From: Actinomadura latina NBRC 106108
GTDB taxonomy: Bacteria; Actinomycetota; Actinomycetes; Streptosporangiales; Streptosporangiaceae
NCBI RefSeq assembly: GCF_001552195.1
Contig: NZ_BCQS01000008.1
Coordinates: 124,001-188,000, forward strand
DNA: 64,000 nucleotides
Reading direction: 5' to 3'
Shown here: positions 50,231 through 57,493 of the stretch, piece by piece
How the letters are laid out: every line of letters begins with the position of its first letter
Numbering within the stretch: the stretch's first letter is position 1
Made by a program: the position numbers and the translations under genes
The notes under the pieces: generated by a model
What the model saw: the letters and a program-made list of their open reading frames with translations, nothing else
The model's database searches: none
What the model was told of the DNA's origin: nothing

Positions 50231-50926
50231 TCAGCGCGCTCCTTGGACGGTGTAGTGCCGTGCCTCGACCCGCACCACGCGGTCGACGTAGATGCCGGGC
50301 GTGACGACCGTCTCCGGGTCGAGGTCGCCGGCGGCGACGATCCCGCCCACCTGCACGATCGTGGTGGTCGCCGCCGCCGCCATGACGGGGCCGAAGTTGC
50401 GGGCGGTCTTGCGGTACACGAGGTTGCCCATCGTGTCGGCGCGATGGGCGCTGATCAGCGCCACGTCGCCCTTGATCGGGTACTCCAGAAGGTACTCGCG
50501 CCCGTCGATGGTCCGGGTCTCCTTGCCCTCCGCCAGGGGAGTGCCCACGGCGGTCGGGCAGTAGAACGCGCCGATGCCCGCGCCGGCCGCGCGCATCCGC
50601 TCGGCGAGGTTGCCCTGCGGGACGACCTCCAGCTCGATCCTCCCGGCCCGGTAGAGCTCGTCGAAGACGTAGGAGTCGCTCTGCCGGGGGAAGGAGCAGA
50701 TCACCTTCCGCACGCGCCCCGCCTTCAGCAGCGCGGCCAGCCCGACGTCCCCGTTCCCGGCGTTGTTGGACACGATGGTGAGGTCCTTCGCGCCCTGCCG
50801 GATCAGCCCGTCGATGAGGTCGAACGGCATTCCGGCGAAGCCGAAGCCGCCGACCAGGACGGTGCTGCCGTCCCCGACGCCCCGGACGGCCGCGTCGGCG
50901 GTTTCCAGGATCTCCGTGCGGCTCAC
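50231..50926 (-). CDS. pcaI: 3-oxoacid CoA-transferase subunit A (PcaI-like)
   Basis: 231 residues with the subunit A CoA-binding glycine motif VLVGGFGFAGMPFDLIDGL (about 22-40) and SNNAGNGDVGLAALLKAG. GTG 50926 overlaps the thiolase stop (GTGA); followed after 1 bp by subunit B. Middle gene of the pcaF-pcaI-pcaJ operon. Confidence 0.9.
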   Translation of the reverse strand: MSRTEILETADAAVRGVGDGSTVLVGGFGFAGMPFDLIDGLIRQGAKDLTIVSNNAGNGDVGLAALLKAGRVRKVICSFPRQSDSYVFDELYRAGRIELEVVPQGNLAERMRAAGAGIGAFYCPTAVGTPLAEGKETRTIDGREYLLEYPIKGDVALISAHRADTMGNLVYRKTARNFGPVMAAAATTTIVQVGGIVAAGDLDPETVVTPGIYVDRVVRVEARHYTVQGAR

Positions 50927-52119
50927 GCCGCCGCCCCCGTGCTCGGCGAGCCGGTGTTCTCCAGGACGACGGCCAGGCCCTGCCCGACCCCGATACAGAT
51001 CGCGGCGACGCCCCAGCGTTCGCCGCGCACGCGCAGCACCTTCGCGAGCGTGCCGAGCACGCGGGCGCCGCTGGCCCCCAGCGGGTGGCCGACCGCTATC
51101 GCGCCGCCCTTGGTGTTGACGATCTCCGGGTCGATCCCCCAGGCGTCGACGCAGACCAGTGACTGGACGGCGAAGGCCTCGTTGAGTTCGACCGCGCCGA
51201 CCTGGCCCCAGCCGATCCCGGCCCGTGCGAGGGCGCGGTTGGCCGCCTCGACCGGGGCGTAGCCGAAGTCCTGCGGGTCGAGCGCGAACGCGCCCCGTCC
51301 GGCGATGCGGGCGAGCGGGTCGAGGCCGATCCGGTCGGCGGCGGCCTCCGAGCCCAGCAGCAGAGCGGAGGCGCCGTCGCTCAGCGGCGACGCGTTGCCG
51401 GCGGTGATGGTGCCGTCCGGGCGGAAGCTCGGCTTGAGCCCCGACAGCTTCTCCAGCGAGGTGTCGGCACGGATGCCTTCGTCGCGCTTCAGCTCACCGG
51501 CCGGGACGACCAGGTCGTCGTAGAAGCCCTCGTCCCAGGCGGCCGCCGCCAGCCGGTGGGAGCGCAGCGCGAACGCGTCCTGGCGCTCGCGGCCGACGCC
51601 GTACCTCTCCTGGAGCATCTCGTTGGCCTCGCCGAGCGAGACCGTCCACTCCTTCGGCATGCGCGGGTTCACCAGCCGCCAGCCGAGCGTGGTCGAGACC
51701 GCGGCGAGGTCGCCGGCGGGGAAGCCCCTGGCCGGCTTCGGCAGCACCCACGGCGCCCGGGTCATCGACTCGACACCGCCGGCCAGGACCACGTCCGCGT
51801 CGCCCGTCTCGATCGTCCGGGAGCCGATCATCGCCGCGTCGAGGCTGGACCCGCACAGCCGGTTGACGGTCGTGCCCGGCACGCTCGTCGGCAGGCCGGC
51901 GAGCAGCGCGGCCATCCTGCCGACGTTGCGGTTCTCCTCACCCGCACCGTTCGCGTTGCCCCAGACGACCTCGGCGATCGCGGCCCGGTCCAGCCGGGGC
52001 GCCCGGTCCAGCAACGCGGTGATCACACCGGCCGCGAGGTCGTCGGGCCGGACGCCGGACAACGCGCCGTTGAACCGTCCGAACGGCGTCCGGACGGCGG
52101 AGTACAGATAGGAGCTCAT
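50923..52119 (-). CDS. pcaF: Beta-ketoadipyl-CoA thiolase (PcaF-like)
   Basis: 398 residues; splits 3-oxoadipyl-CoA into acetyl-CoA and succinyl-CoA. Thiolase active site: Cys in NRLCGSSLDA (about residue 89), His in GHPLGASGAR (about 354) and Cys in AICIGVGQGLAV (about 384); EAFAVQ motif present. The start MSSYLYSAVRTPFGRFNGALS is like PcaF. First gene of the operon, divergent from a LysR regulator. Confidence 0.9.
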   Translation of the reverse strand: MSSYLYSAVRTPFGRFNGALSGVRPDDLAAGVITALLDRAPRLDRAAIAEVVWGNANGAGEENRNVGRMAALLAGLPTSVPGTTVNRLCGSSLDAAMIGSRTIETGDADVVLAGGVESMTRAPWVLPKPARGFPAGDLAAVSTTLGWRLVNPRMPKEWTVSLGEANEMLQERYGVGRERQDAFALRSHRLAAAAWDEGFYDDLVVPAGELKRDEGIRADTSLEKLSGLKPSFRPDGTITAGNASPLSDGASALLLGSEAAADRIGLDPLARIAGRGAFALDPQDFGYAPVEAANRALARAGIGWGQVGAVELNEAFAVQSLVCVDAWGIDPEIVNTKGGAIAVGHPLGASGARVLGTLAKVLRVRGERWGVAAICIGVGQGLAVVLENTGSPSTGAAA

Positions 52120-52143
52120 GACTCCGAGGCTAGGTGGCGTCCC

Positions 52144-52163
52144 TTGATACAGTGAAGTATCAA
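52144..52163. promoter_or_regulatory. LysR box between thiolase and LysR genes
   Basis: TTGATAC-AGTGAA-GTATCAA: 7-bp perfect arms around 6 bp, with the T-N11-A pattern of LysR-type sites, in the 72-bp divergent region. Confidence 0.78.
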
Positions 52164-52191
52164 TATTCGCTCTCATTAAGACGCCAAGCAT

Positions 52192-53073
52192 ATGGATCTC
52201 CGCCACCTGCGGTACTTCGTCGCCGTCGCCGAGGAACTCCACTTCGGACGCGCCGCCGAGCGGCTCACCATGGCGCAGCCGCCGCTGTCGCAGGCGATCC
52301 GCCGGCTGGAGAGCGAACTCGGCGTGGAACTGCTCCACCGGAGCACGCGCCGGGTCGACCTCACCGACGCGGGCCGCGGCTACCTGGCGCGGGCCCGGAA
52401 GATCCTCGGCGAGGTGGACGAGGCGGCGCACGAGGCCCGCCGGGTCGCGGCCGGCGCGGTCGGCCATCTCGCGATCGGCTGCGTGGGCTCGGCGACCTAC
52501 AGCCTGCTGCCCGCGATCTCCCGCGGCCTCTCCCTGGAACTGCCCGGCGTCGACTTCTCCTTCCGCGGCGAGATGCTGGCGCCCGACCAGGCCACCGCGC
52601 TGCGGACCGGCGAGATCGACCTGGCGCTGCTGCGGCCGCCGGCCGCCGATCCGTTCCTCACCGTCCTGCCGCTTCGCCGGGACCGGCTCGTCGTCGCCGT
52701 CCCCGCCGACCACCCCCTGGCCGCCCTGCCGCAGGTGGAGGTGGCCGACCTGCCGGGCGCCGACCTCATCGTGCATTCCGCGGACCGCCGCTCGGTGATG
52801 TACGACGTCGTGCTCGGGCTCTTCCGCGACGCCGGCGTCGAGCCCCGCATCCGCCACGAGGTCGGCGAGACGTCCACGCTGATCACCCTCGTCGCGGGCG
52901 GGCTCGGCGTGGCCGTCGTCCCGGAGCCGGTGACGGCCCTGGCGCTCGAAGGCGTCGCCTACCGGCCGCTGGCGGGTCCGGCCGCGGACGTCGAGCTCGC
53001 GATCGCCCACCGGACCGACCGCACCGAGCCGCACCTGGCCAGAGCCGTCTCGGTCATCCGGAAGATCGTCTGA
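52192..53073 (+). CDS. LysR-family regulator of the pca operon
   Basis: 293 residues: winged HTH at about 1-60 (LRYFVAVAEELHFGRAAERLTMAQPPLSQAIRRLE) and a two-lobed effector domain. The N-terminus resembles the BenM/CatR/PcaQ group. Divergent from pcaFIJ over the LysR box at 52144-52163, so it probably activates that operon in response to a ketoadipate-pathway intermediate (inference). Followed by a palindrome and the P450 gene on the same strand. Confidence 0.9.
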   Translation: MDLRHLRYFVAVAEELHFGRAAERLTMAQPPLSQAIRRLESELGVELLHRSTRRVDLTDAGRGYLARARKILGEVDEAAHEARRVAAGAVGHLAIGCVGSATYSLLPAISRGLSLELPGVDFSFRGEMLAPDQATALRTGEIDLALLRPPAADPFLTVLPLRRDRLVVAVPADHPLAALPQVEVADLPGADLIVHSADRRSVMYDVVLGLFRDAGVEPRIRHEVGETSTLITLVAGGLGVAVVPEPVTALALEGVAYRPLAGPAADVELAIAHRTDRTEPHLARAVSVIRKIV

Positions 53074-53099
53074 CCGGTTCCCCGTGGTCATGCACCGGG

Positions 53100-53117
53100 T
53101 TCATGCCCCGGCATGAA
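53100..53117. promoter_or_regulatory. 18-bp palindrome upstream of P450 operon
   Basis: TTCATGCCCCGGCATGAA: 8-bp perfect arms around CC, 70 bp before the P450 ATG and 26 bp after the LysR stop. Probable operator of the P450 operon; the LysR at 55755-56675 is a candidate binder. Confidence 0.6.
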
Positions 53118-53187
53118 GAACATGCGTTTGTGCGATATGGATTCGGAGGCTTCACTGGGGCACCGACGACCGACCCGAGGTGAACCG

Positions 53188-54369
53188 ATGACCGACTCAG
53201 CCCCTCCCGTCTCCGATCTCGACCTGTTCGACGACGAGGTGCTCGTCGACCCGTACCCGCCCTTCGCGGCGCTGCGCGACCTCGGCGGCGTCGTCCGCCT
53301 CCCGGCGAACGACGCCTACGCGCTCACGAGGTACGACGTGATCCGCGCCGCCCTGGGCGACTGGGAGACCTTCTCCTCCGCCGGTGCCATCGGCTTCAAC
53401 CCGATGGTCAACGAGGCGCTGACCGGCACGTCCCTCTCCTCGGACCCGCCGGTGCACACCCGGTTGCGCGCCGCCCTGACCGCGAACCTGTCGCCGCGGG
53501 CGCTCCGCGGGCTCAAGGGCGGCATCGACGCCAAGGCCGACGCGCTCGTCGGGAAGCTGGTCGCCGAGGGCTCGTTCGAGGCCATCGACGCGCTGGCCCG
53601 CGCCTTCCCGCTGGAGATCGTCGCGGACCTCATCGGGTTCACCGGCCACGTCCGCGACAACATGCTGCGCTGGGGCCAGGCGGCGATGCAGGTCCTCGGG
53701 CCGATGAACCAGCGCACGGCGGAGTGCTTCCCGATCGCCGGCGAGCTGTACGAGTGGTGTTCGAACGTCACCGCCGGCGACCTGGCGCCCGGCTCGGTCG
53801 GACGCGGCGTCTTCGAGGCCGAGGCCCGCGGCGAGATCCCGCCCGGCACGTCCGGCCACATCATCCACCAGTACCTCGGCGCCGGCGTCGACAGCACGAT
53901 CGCCTCCCTCGGGAACATCGTCGCGCTCTTCGCCGCGCACCCCGAGCAGCTCGCGCTGGTGCGGGAGAACCCGTCGCTGGTGCCGGCCGCCTTCAACGAG
54001 GTGCTCCGCTACTGGGGCCCGGTCCACACCTTCGGGCGCCTCGCGACCCGGGACGTGGAGATCGACGGCGTCCTGATCCCGGAGGGGGCGAAGGTCGCGA
54101 TCCTGTTCAACTCCGGCAACCGCGACCCGCGCCACTACGAGAACGCCGACGAGTTCCTGGTCGAGCGCAACCCGATCGACCACCTGTCGTTCGGCTACGG
54201 CCCGCACGGCTGCGCCGGCCAGGGCCTGGCCCGGCTGGAGGCCCACGCGGTCGTCGAGGCCCTGGCGCGCCGCGTCGAGCGGCTCGTCGTCGGCGCCGAG
54301 GTCCGGGTGCCGAGCAACACCATCCGGAGCATCGAAGAGCTCCCCGTCCTGGAGGTGATCCCCGCATGA
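53188..54369 (+). CDS. Cytochrome P450 monooxygenase
   Basis: 393-residue soluble bacterial class I P450. Haem Cys342 in SFGYGPHGCAGQGLARLE, ExxR at Glu271/Arg274, and I-helix LGAGVDSTIAS (about 230-240) with the acid-alcohol pair Asp235-Ser236. Likely hydroxylates or O-demethylates a small aromatic substrate, given the surrounding catabolic genes (inference). ATG 53188 with GAGGTG upstream. Coupled by ATGA overlap to its own ferredoxin, then to a ferredoxin reductase: a self-contained three-component system. Confidence 0.93.
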   Translation: MTDSAPPVSDLDLFDDEVLVDPYPPFAALRDLGGVVRLPANDAYALTRYDVIRAALGDWETFSSAGAIGFNPMVNEALTGTSLSSDPPVHTRLRAALTANLSPRALRGLKGGIDAKADALVGKLVAEGSFEAIDALARAFPLEIVADLIGFTGHVRDNMLRWGQAAMQVLGPMNQRTAECFPIAGELYEWCSNVTAGDLAPGSVGRGVFEAEARGEIPPGTSGHIIHQYLGAGVDSTIASLGNIVALFAAHPEQLALVRENPSLVPAAFNEVLRYWGPVHTFGRLATRDVEIDGVLIPEGAKVAILFNSGNRDPRHYENADEFLVERNPIDHLSFGYGPHGCAGQGLARLEAHAVVEALARRVERLVVGAEVRVPSNTIRSIEELPVLEVIPA

Positions 54370-54554
54370 AGATCATTCTCGACCGTCCGCGCTGCGAGGG
54401 GCACGGCCTGTGCGAGGAGGCCGCGCCGGAGCTGGTGCACCTCGACGACGACGGCGAGCTCGTCATCGACCGCGAGGAGATCGGCGACGCCGATCTACCG
54501 TCGGCCAAGGCCGCCGTCCGGGCCTGCCCGGTCGCGGCCCTGCGTCTCGAATGA
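54366..54554 (+). CDS. [3Fe-4S]-type ferredoxin
   Basis: 62 residues, electron carrier for the upstream P450. Cluster ligands Cys10, Cys16 (CEGHGLC) and Cys54 (ACPV); the fourth-ligand position is His13, as in P450-associated [3Fe-4S] ferredoxins. ATG overlaps the P450 stop (ATGA); its own stop lies inside the first unit of a 15-bp tandem repeat that continues into the reductase gene. Confidence 0.93.
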   Translation: MKIILDRPRCEGHGLCEEAAPELVHLDDDGELVIDREEIGDADLPSAKAAVRACPVAALRLE

Positions 54555-54601
54555 GCGCGTCTCGGGTGAGCGCGTCTGGATTGAGCGCGTCTGGAGTGAG
54601 C
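54542..54601 (+). repeat. Four tandem 15-bp repeats across the ferredoxin/reductase junction
   Basis: Units GCGTCTCGAATGAGC, GCGTCTCGGGTGAGC, GCGTCTGGATTGAGC and GCGTCTGGAGTGAGC. Each holds NTGA, so a start codon (ATG, GTG, TTG, GTG) in the reductase frame and a TGA in the ferredoxin frame. The reductase N-terminus therefore reads MSASR-VSASG-LSASG-VSR. Confidence 0.95.
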
Positions 54602-55732
54602 CGGGCGATCGAGCGGGTCGTCGTCGTCGGCAACGGCATCGCCGGCCTCACCGCCGCGGACTCGCTGCGGGACGCCGGATTCGACGGGGAGCTGACCATC
54701 GTCGGGGACGAGCCGCACGCGGCCTACAGCCGTCCGGCCCTGTCGAAGGCCCTCCTGCTCGACGGCGCCGACACGGCGTCCCACCGGCTTCCGCCGACCA
54801 CGCACGGGGCGAAGGAACTCCTCGGGGTCCGGGCTTGCGGGCTCGACGTGGAACGCCGGCTCGTCGATCTCGACGACGGCTCCGCGCTGCCGTACGACCG
54901 GCTCGTGATCGCCACCGGCTCCCGGGCGCGGCGGCTGTCCGGCCTGCCCGGGGAGATCACCGTGCGCGGGCTCGACGACGCGCTGGCCCTGCGCGGCCGG
55001 CTCGCCGGACGCCCGCCGGTCGTGGTGGTCGGCGGCGGCCCGCTCGGGATGGAGATCGCCTCGGCGTGCCTGGCGGCGGGCTGCCCCGTCACGCTCGTCT
55101 CCCAAGGCGTCCCGCTGATCGCGCAGCTCGGGCCGTATCTGGCGGGCGTCTTCGGCAGGGCCGCGCTGGACCGCGGGCTCACCATCGTGGAGACCGATGC
55201 CGCGCGTCTTGAGCGGCACGGGGGAGAGACACGGGTCGTCCTGGACGACGGCGCCGTTCTGGAGGCCGAGCTGGTGATCTCCGCCGTCGGCGACGTCCCC
55301 AACACGGAGTGGCTCGCGGGCTCGGGCCTGGTGCGGCGGGGTGCGCTGGAGGTCGACTCGCGCGGGCTCGTGCGCCCTGACATCGCGGCGGCCGGCGATC
55401 TCGCGGCGTTCCCGACGCCGTACGGTGTGCGGCGCATCCCGCTGTGGAGCAGCGCGATCGAGCAGGCGAAGGTCGCCGGGGCCGCCCTCGTACGGGGGGA
55501 CGAGACGCCGCCGCTCCAGTTCGAGCCGTACTTCTGGACGGAGCAGTTCGGGCTCAGCCTCAAGGCCGTGGGGTACCTCCCGGTGGACGGCGAGCCGGAG
55601 TACGCCGAGGGCGAGCCCGGCGGGCCGGCCCTGATGCGCTGGTCCCGCGAGGACGGCTCCGGGGCGGCCGCGGCGCTGAACCGGCGGATCCCGATCCCCC
55701 GGCTGCGCCGCCTGAGCAGGGCGGCCGCCTAG
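54551..55732 (+). CDS. Ferredoxin reductase (FAD, NAD(P)H-dependent)
   Basis: 393 residues from ATG 54551; passes electrons from NAD(P)H to the ferredoxin. FAD motif VVVVGNGIAGLTAADSLRDAG (about 23-43), YSRPALSKALLL, NAD motif VVVVGGGPLGMEIASACLAAG (about 157-177) and second FAD block IAAAGDLAAFP. C-terminal reductase domain typical of the putidaredoxin-reductase group. The first 16 residues come from the tandem repeat, so the true start could be any of four in-phase codons. Confidence 0.9.
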   Translation: MSASRVSASGLSASGVSRAIERVVVVGNGIAGLTAADSLRDAGFDGELTIVGDEPHAAYSRPALSKALLLDGADTASHRLPPTTHGAKELLGVRACGLDVERRLVDLDDGSALPYDRLVIATGSRARRLSGLPGEITVRGLDDALALRGRLAGRPPVVVVGGGPLGMEIASACLAAGCPVTLVSQGVPLIAQLGPYLAGVFGRAALDRGLTIVETDAARLERHGGETRVVLDDGAVLEAELVISAVGDVPNTEWLAGSGLVRRGALEVDSRGLVRPDIAAAGDLAAFPTPYGVRRIPLWSSAIEQAKVAGAALVRGDETPPLQFEPYFWTEQFGLSLKAVGYLPVDGEPEYAEGEPGGPALMRWSREDGSGAAAALNRRIPIPRLRRLSRAAA

Positions 55733-55754
55733 AGGCCGCGTAAAGTTCGTCGCG

Positions 55755-56675
55755 ATGAGCGACGAGGACACGGGCACCACGGGCTCCGGGCTGGACCGGC
55801 TGGCGTCGGTCAACCTCAACCTGCTCGTGCCGCTCCTCGCCATGCTGGAGGAGCGCTCGGTGACCAGGGCCGCCGAACGCGTCGGCCTCTCCCAGTCCGC
55901 GATGAGCCACGCCCTCGGGCGCATGCGGCGCCTTTTCGGCGACGACCTCCTCGTCCGGCAGGGGAACGCGGTCACGCTGACCCCGCGCGCGATGGAGCTG
56001 GTCGCGCCGCTGCGGGCGACGCTCCAGCAGGCCGCGGACGTGGTCAGCTTCCCCGGCTTCGATCCCGCGACGGACCGCCGCGTCATCACCGTCGCGATGA
56101 CCACCAGCACGGCGTTCGTCCTCGGCGGGAGGCTCGGGCGGCTCGTGGCGCGGCAGGCTCCGAACGCGACGCTCCGCCTGCGCACGATCACCGTGCCGAC
56201 CGAGTCGACCTTCACCGAGCACGGCGTCGATGTCGTGCTGATCTCCGAGGGGTTCGCGTCGCCGTATCCGCGGGAGCGCCTGTACGACGACCGCATCGTG
56301 GTGGCGGCCTCACCGGACACGCCGCCGGAGGCGAGCGCGCTCGACCTGCTGACCACGCAGCCGCACATCGTGGTGGACACCGAGCGGCGGGTCTTCCCGT
56401 ACTCCGTGCTCGACGAGAAGGGCGTCCCCTACCGCGTCGGCCAGCTGATCTCCGACTTCCTGCTCGTCCCGTACCTGGTCGGACGCGCCGGCGGGGTGGG
56501 GCTCCTGCGGCACCGTGTCGCCGCGGAGATGCGGACGCTCGTCGGGCTGCGGATCGAGGAGTTCCCGTTCCCGCTGCCCGGGCTGGGCATCGACATGGTG
56601 TGGAACCCGCACCTGGGCGACCACCACTTCATCGCCTGGCTGCGCCAGCTGCTCTTCGACGCGGCGCGGCCCTGA
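55755..56675 (+). CDS. LysR-family regulator (NodD-like)
   Basis: 306 residues: HTH at about 18-78 (LLVPLLAMLEERSVTRAAERVGLSQSAMSHALGRMR) and an effector domain with the NodD/NahR-like block TVPTESTFTEHGVDVVLI. It lies 22 bp after the ferredoxin reductase gene on the same strand, so probably co-transcribed with the P450 system and controlling it. Convergent with the TetR gene, 10 bp between stops. Confidence 0.88.
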   Translation: MSDEDTGTTGSGLDRLASVNLNLLVPLLAMLEERSVTRAAERVGLSQSAMSHALGRMRRLFGDDLLVRQGNAVTLTPRAMELVAPLRATLQQAADVVSFPGFDPATDRRVITVAMTTSTAFVLGGRLGRLVARQAPNATLRLRTITVPTESTFTEHGVDVVLISEGFASPYPRERLYDDRIVVAASPDTPPEASALDLLTTQPHIVVDTERRVFPYSVLDEKGVPYRVGQLISDFLLVPYLVGRAGGVGLLRHRVAAEMRTLVGLRIEEFPFPLPGLGIDMVWNPHLGDHHFIAWLRQLLFDAARP

Positions 56676-56685
56676 AAGGGCTCGG

Positions 56686-57300
56686 TCAGCGGCGCCCGAT
56701 GGTGCCGAACCAGCTCTCGGCGAGGACGTCCAGCATCGCGTCGCGCTCCACGCCCCAGCGCCCGCCGGTCCAGTGGCGCGCGACATGGTCGAGTTCCGTG
56801 ATCGCGATGACGCTGCGGAAGCGCCGGGTGCCGGCGGGGAACCGGCCGGCGCGGTCGAGGCCGTCCTCGATGTCGCTCATGGCCTCGTTCAGCCACGTGT
56901 CGAGGAGCGCGCGGATCTCGGGATCGCCGGCCGCGGCCTCGAAGGCGGTCGTGGTGTAGGGGCGGATCGTGTCCCAGCGCTCGGAGGTCGCCGCGAGCCA
57001 TGCGCGGATCCGCTCCAGCGAGCCGTCCTCGACCACGGCGACCAGCTCGCGCTCGGTCGAGCCGTGCTCGGCGGAGGGGACGCGGTCGAGCGCCGCGTTG
57101 AGCCGCTCGGAGATGAGGGCCTTCATCAGGTCGACCTTCGAGGGGAAGTACGCGTAGAAGGTCACCCGCGTCGTCCCCGCCGCCGACGCGATGTCGTCGA
57201 CCTTCGTCGCCGTGTAGCCCTTCGACACGAACAAGTCCAGGCCGGCGTCCAGCAGGAGCTTGCGCGTCATCTCCTTCTGCGCCTCACGAAGCGTCGCCAT
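56686..57300 (-). CDS. TetR/AcrR-family regulator of exporter and PTE operon
   Basis: 204 residues from ATG 57300; an upstream in-frame extension to 57399 crosses the promoter and is unlikely. HTH at about residues 13-47 (LFVSKGYTATKVDDIASAAGTTRVTFYAYF), followed by a helical ligand domain. Divergent from the MFS exporter gene; the gap holds a 30-bp element that recurs before the phosphotriesterase operon, so this protein may repress both (inference). Confidence 0.88.
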   Translation of the reverse strand: MATLREAQKEMTRKLLLDAGLDLFVSKGYTATKVDDIASAAGTTRVTFYAYFPSKVDLMKALISERLNAALDRVPSAEHGSTERELVAVVEDGSLERIRAWLAATSERWDTIRPYTTTAFEAAAGDPEIRALLDTWLNEAMSDIEDGLDRAGRFPAGTRRFRSVIAITELDHVARHWTGGRWGVERDAMLDVLAESWFGTIGRR

Positions 57301-57370
57301 GCCCGCCAGCGTAGAGCACCGCGGCCACCCTCCGTACGCGGTGCGTGTTGCGGATACGTGCTGCTCAGAT

Positions 57371-57412
57371 ACTTGACGTGCTGTTAAGTGATATGACACG
57401 TTGAACGTTCAA
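57371..57412. promoter_or_regulatory. Shared control element, copy 1, plus 12-bp palindrome
   Basis: 57371-57400 matches 59187-59216 at about 22 of 30 positions (both begin ACTT and end TGACACG); CTTGAC-N5-GTTAAG forms an imperfect inverted repeat inside it. Directly after it lies the perfect palindrome TTGAACGTTCAA (57401-57412). In the TetR/MFS divergent region. Confidence 0.65.
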
Positions 57413-57444
57413 TAGGTGATCGGGCTCACATCGGGTGGCCGATC

Positions 57445-57470
57445 CAGTGCGGCCGGCTCCGGCCGCACTG
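57445..57470 (+). promoter_or_regulatory. Hairpin in the leader of the MFS gene
   Basis: CAGTGCGGCC pairs perfectly with GGCCGCACTG around a 6-base loop, 23 bp before the MFS ATG. Could slow translation, act as attenuator, or be a second protein-binding site. Confidence 0.5.
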
Positions 57471-57493
57471 CCACGGACGAGGAAGAATCCGCA

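Noticed and set aside
57373..57397. Sigma-70 promoter from TTGACG as -35
   Set aside because: No acceptable -10 hexamer at 16-19 bp; the match to the second copy at 59187 fits a repressor site better.
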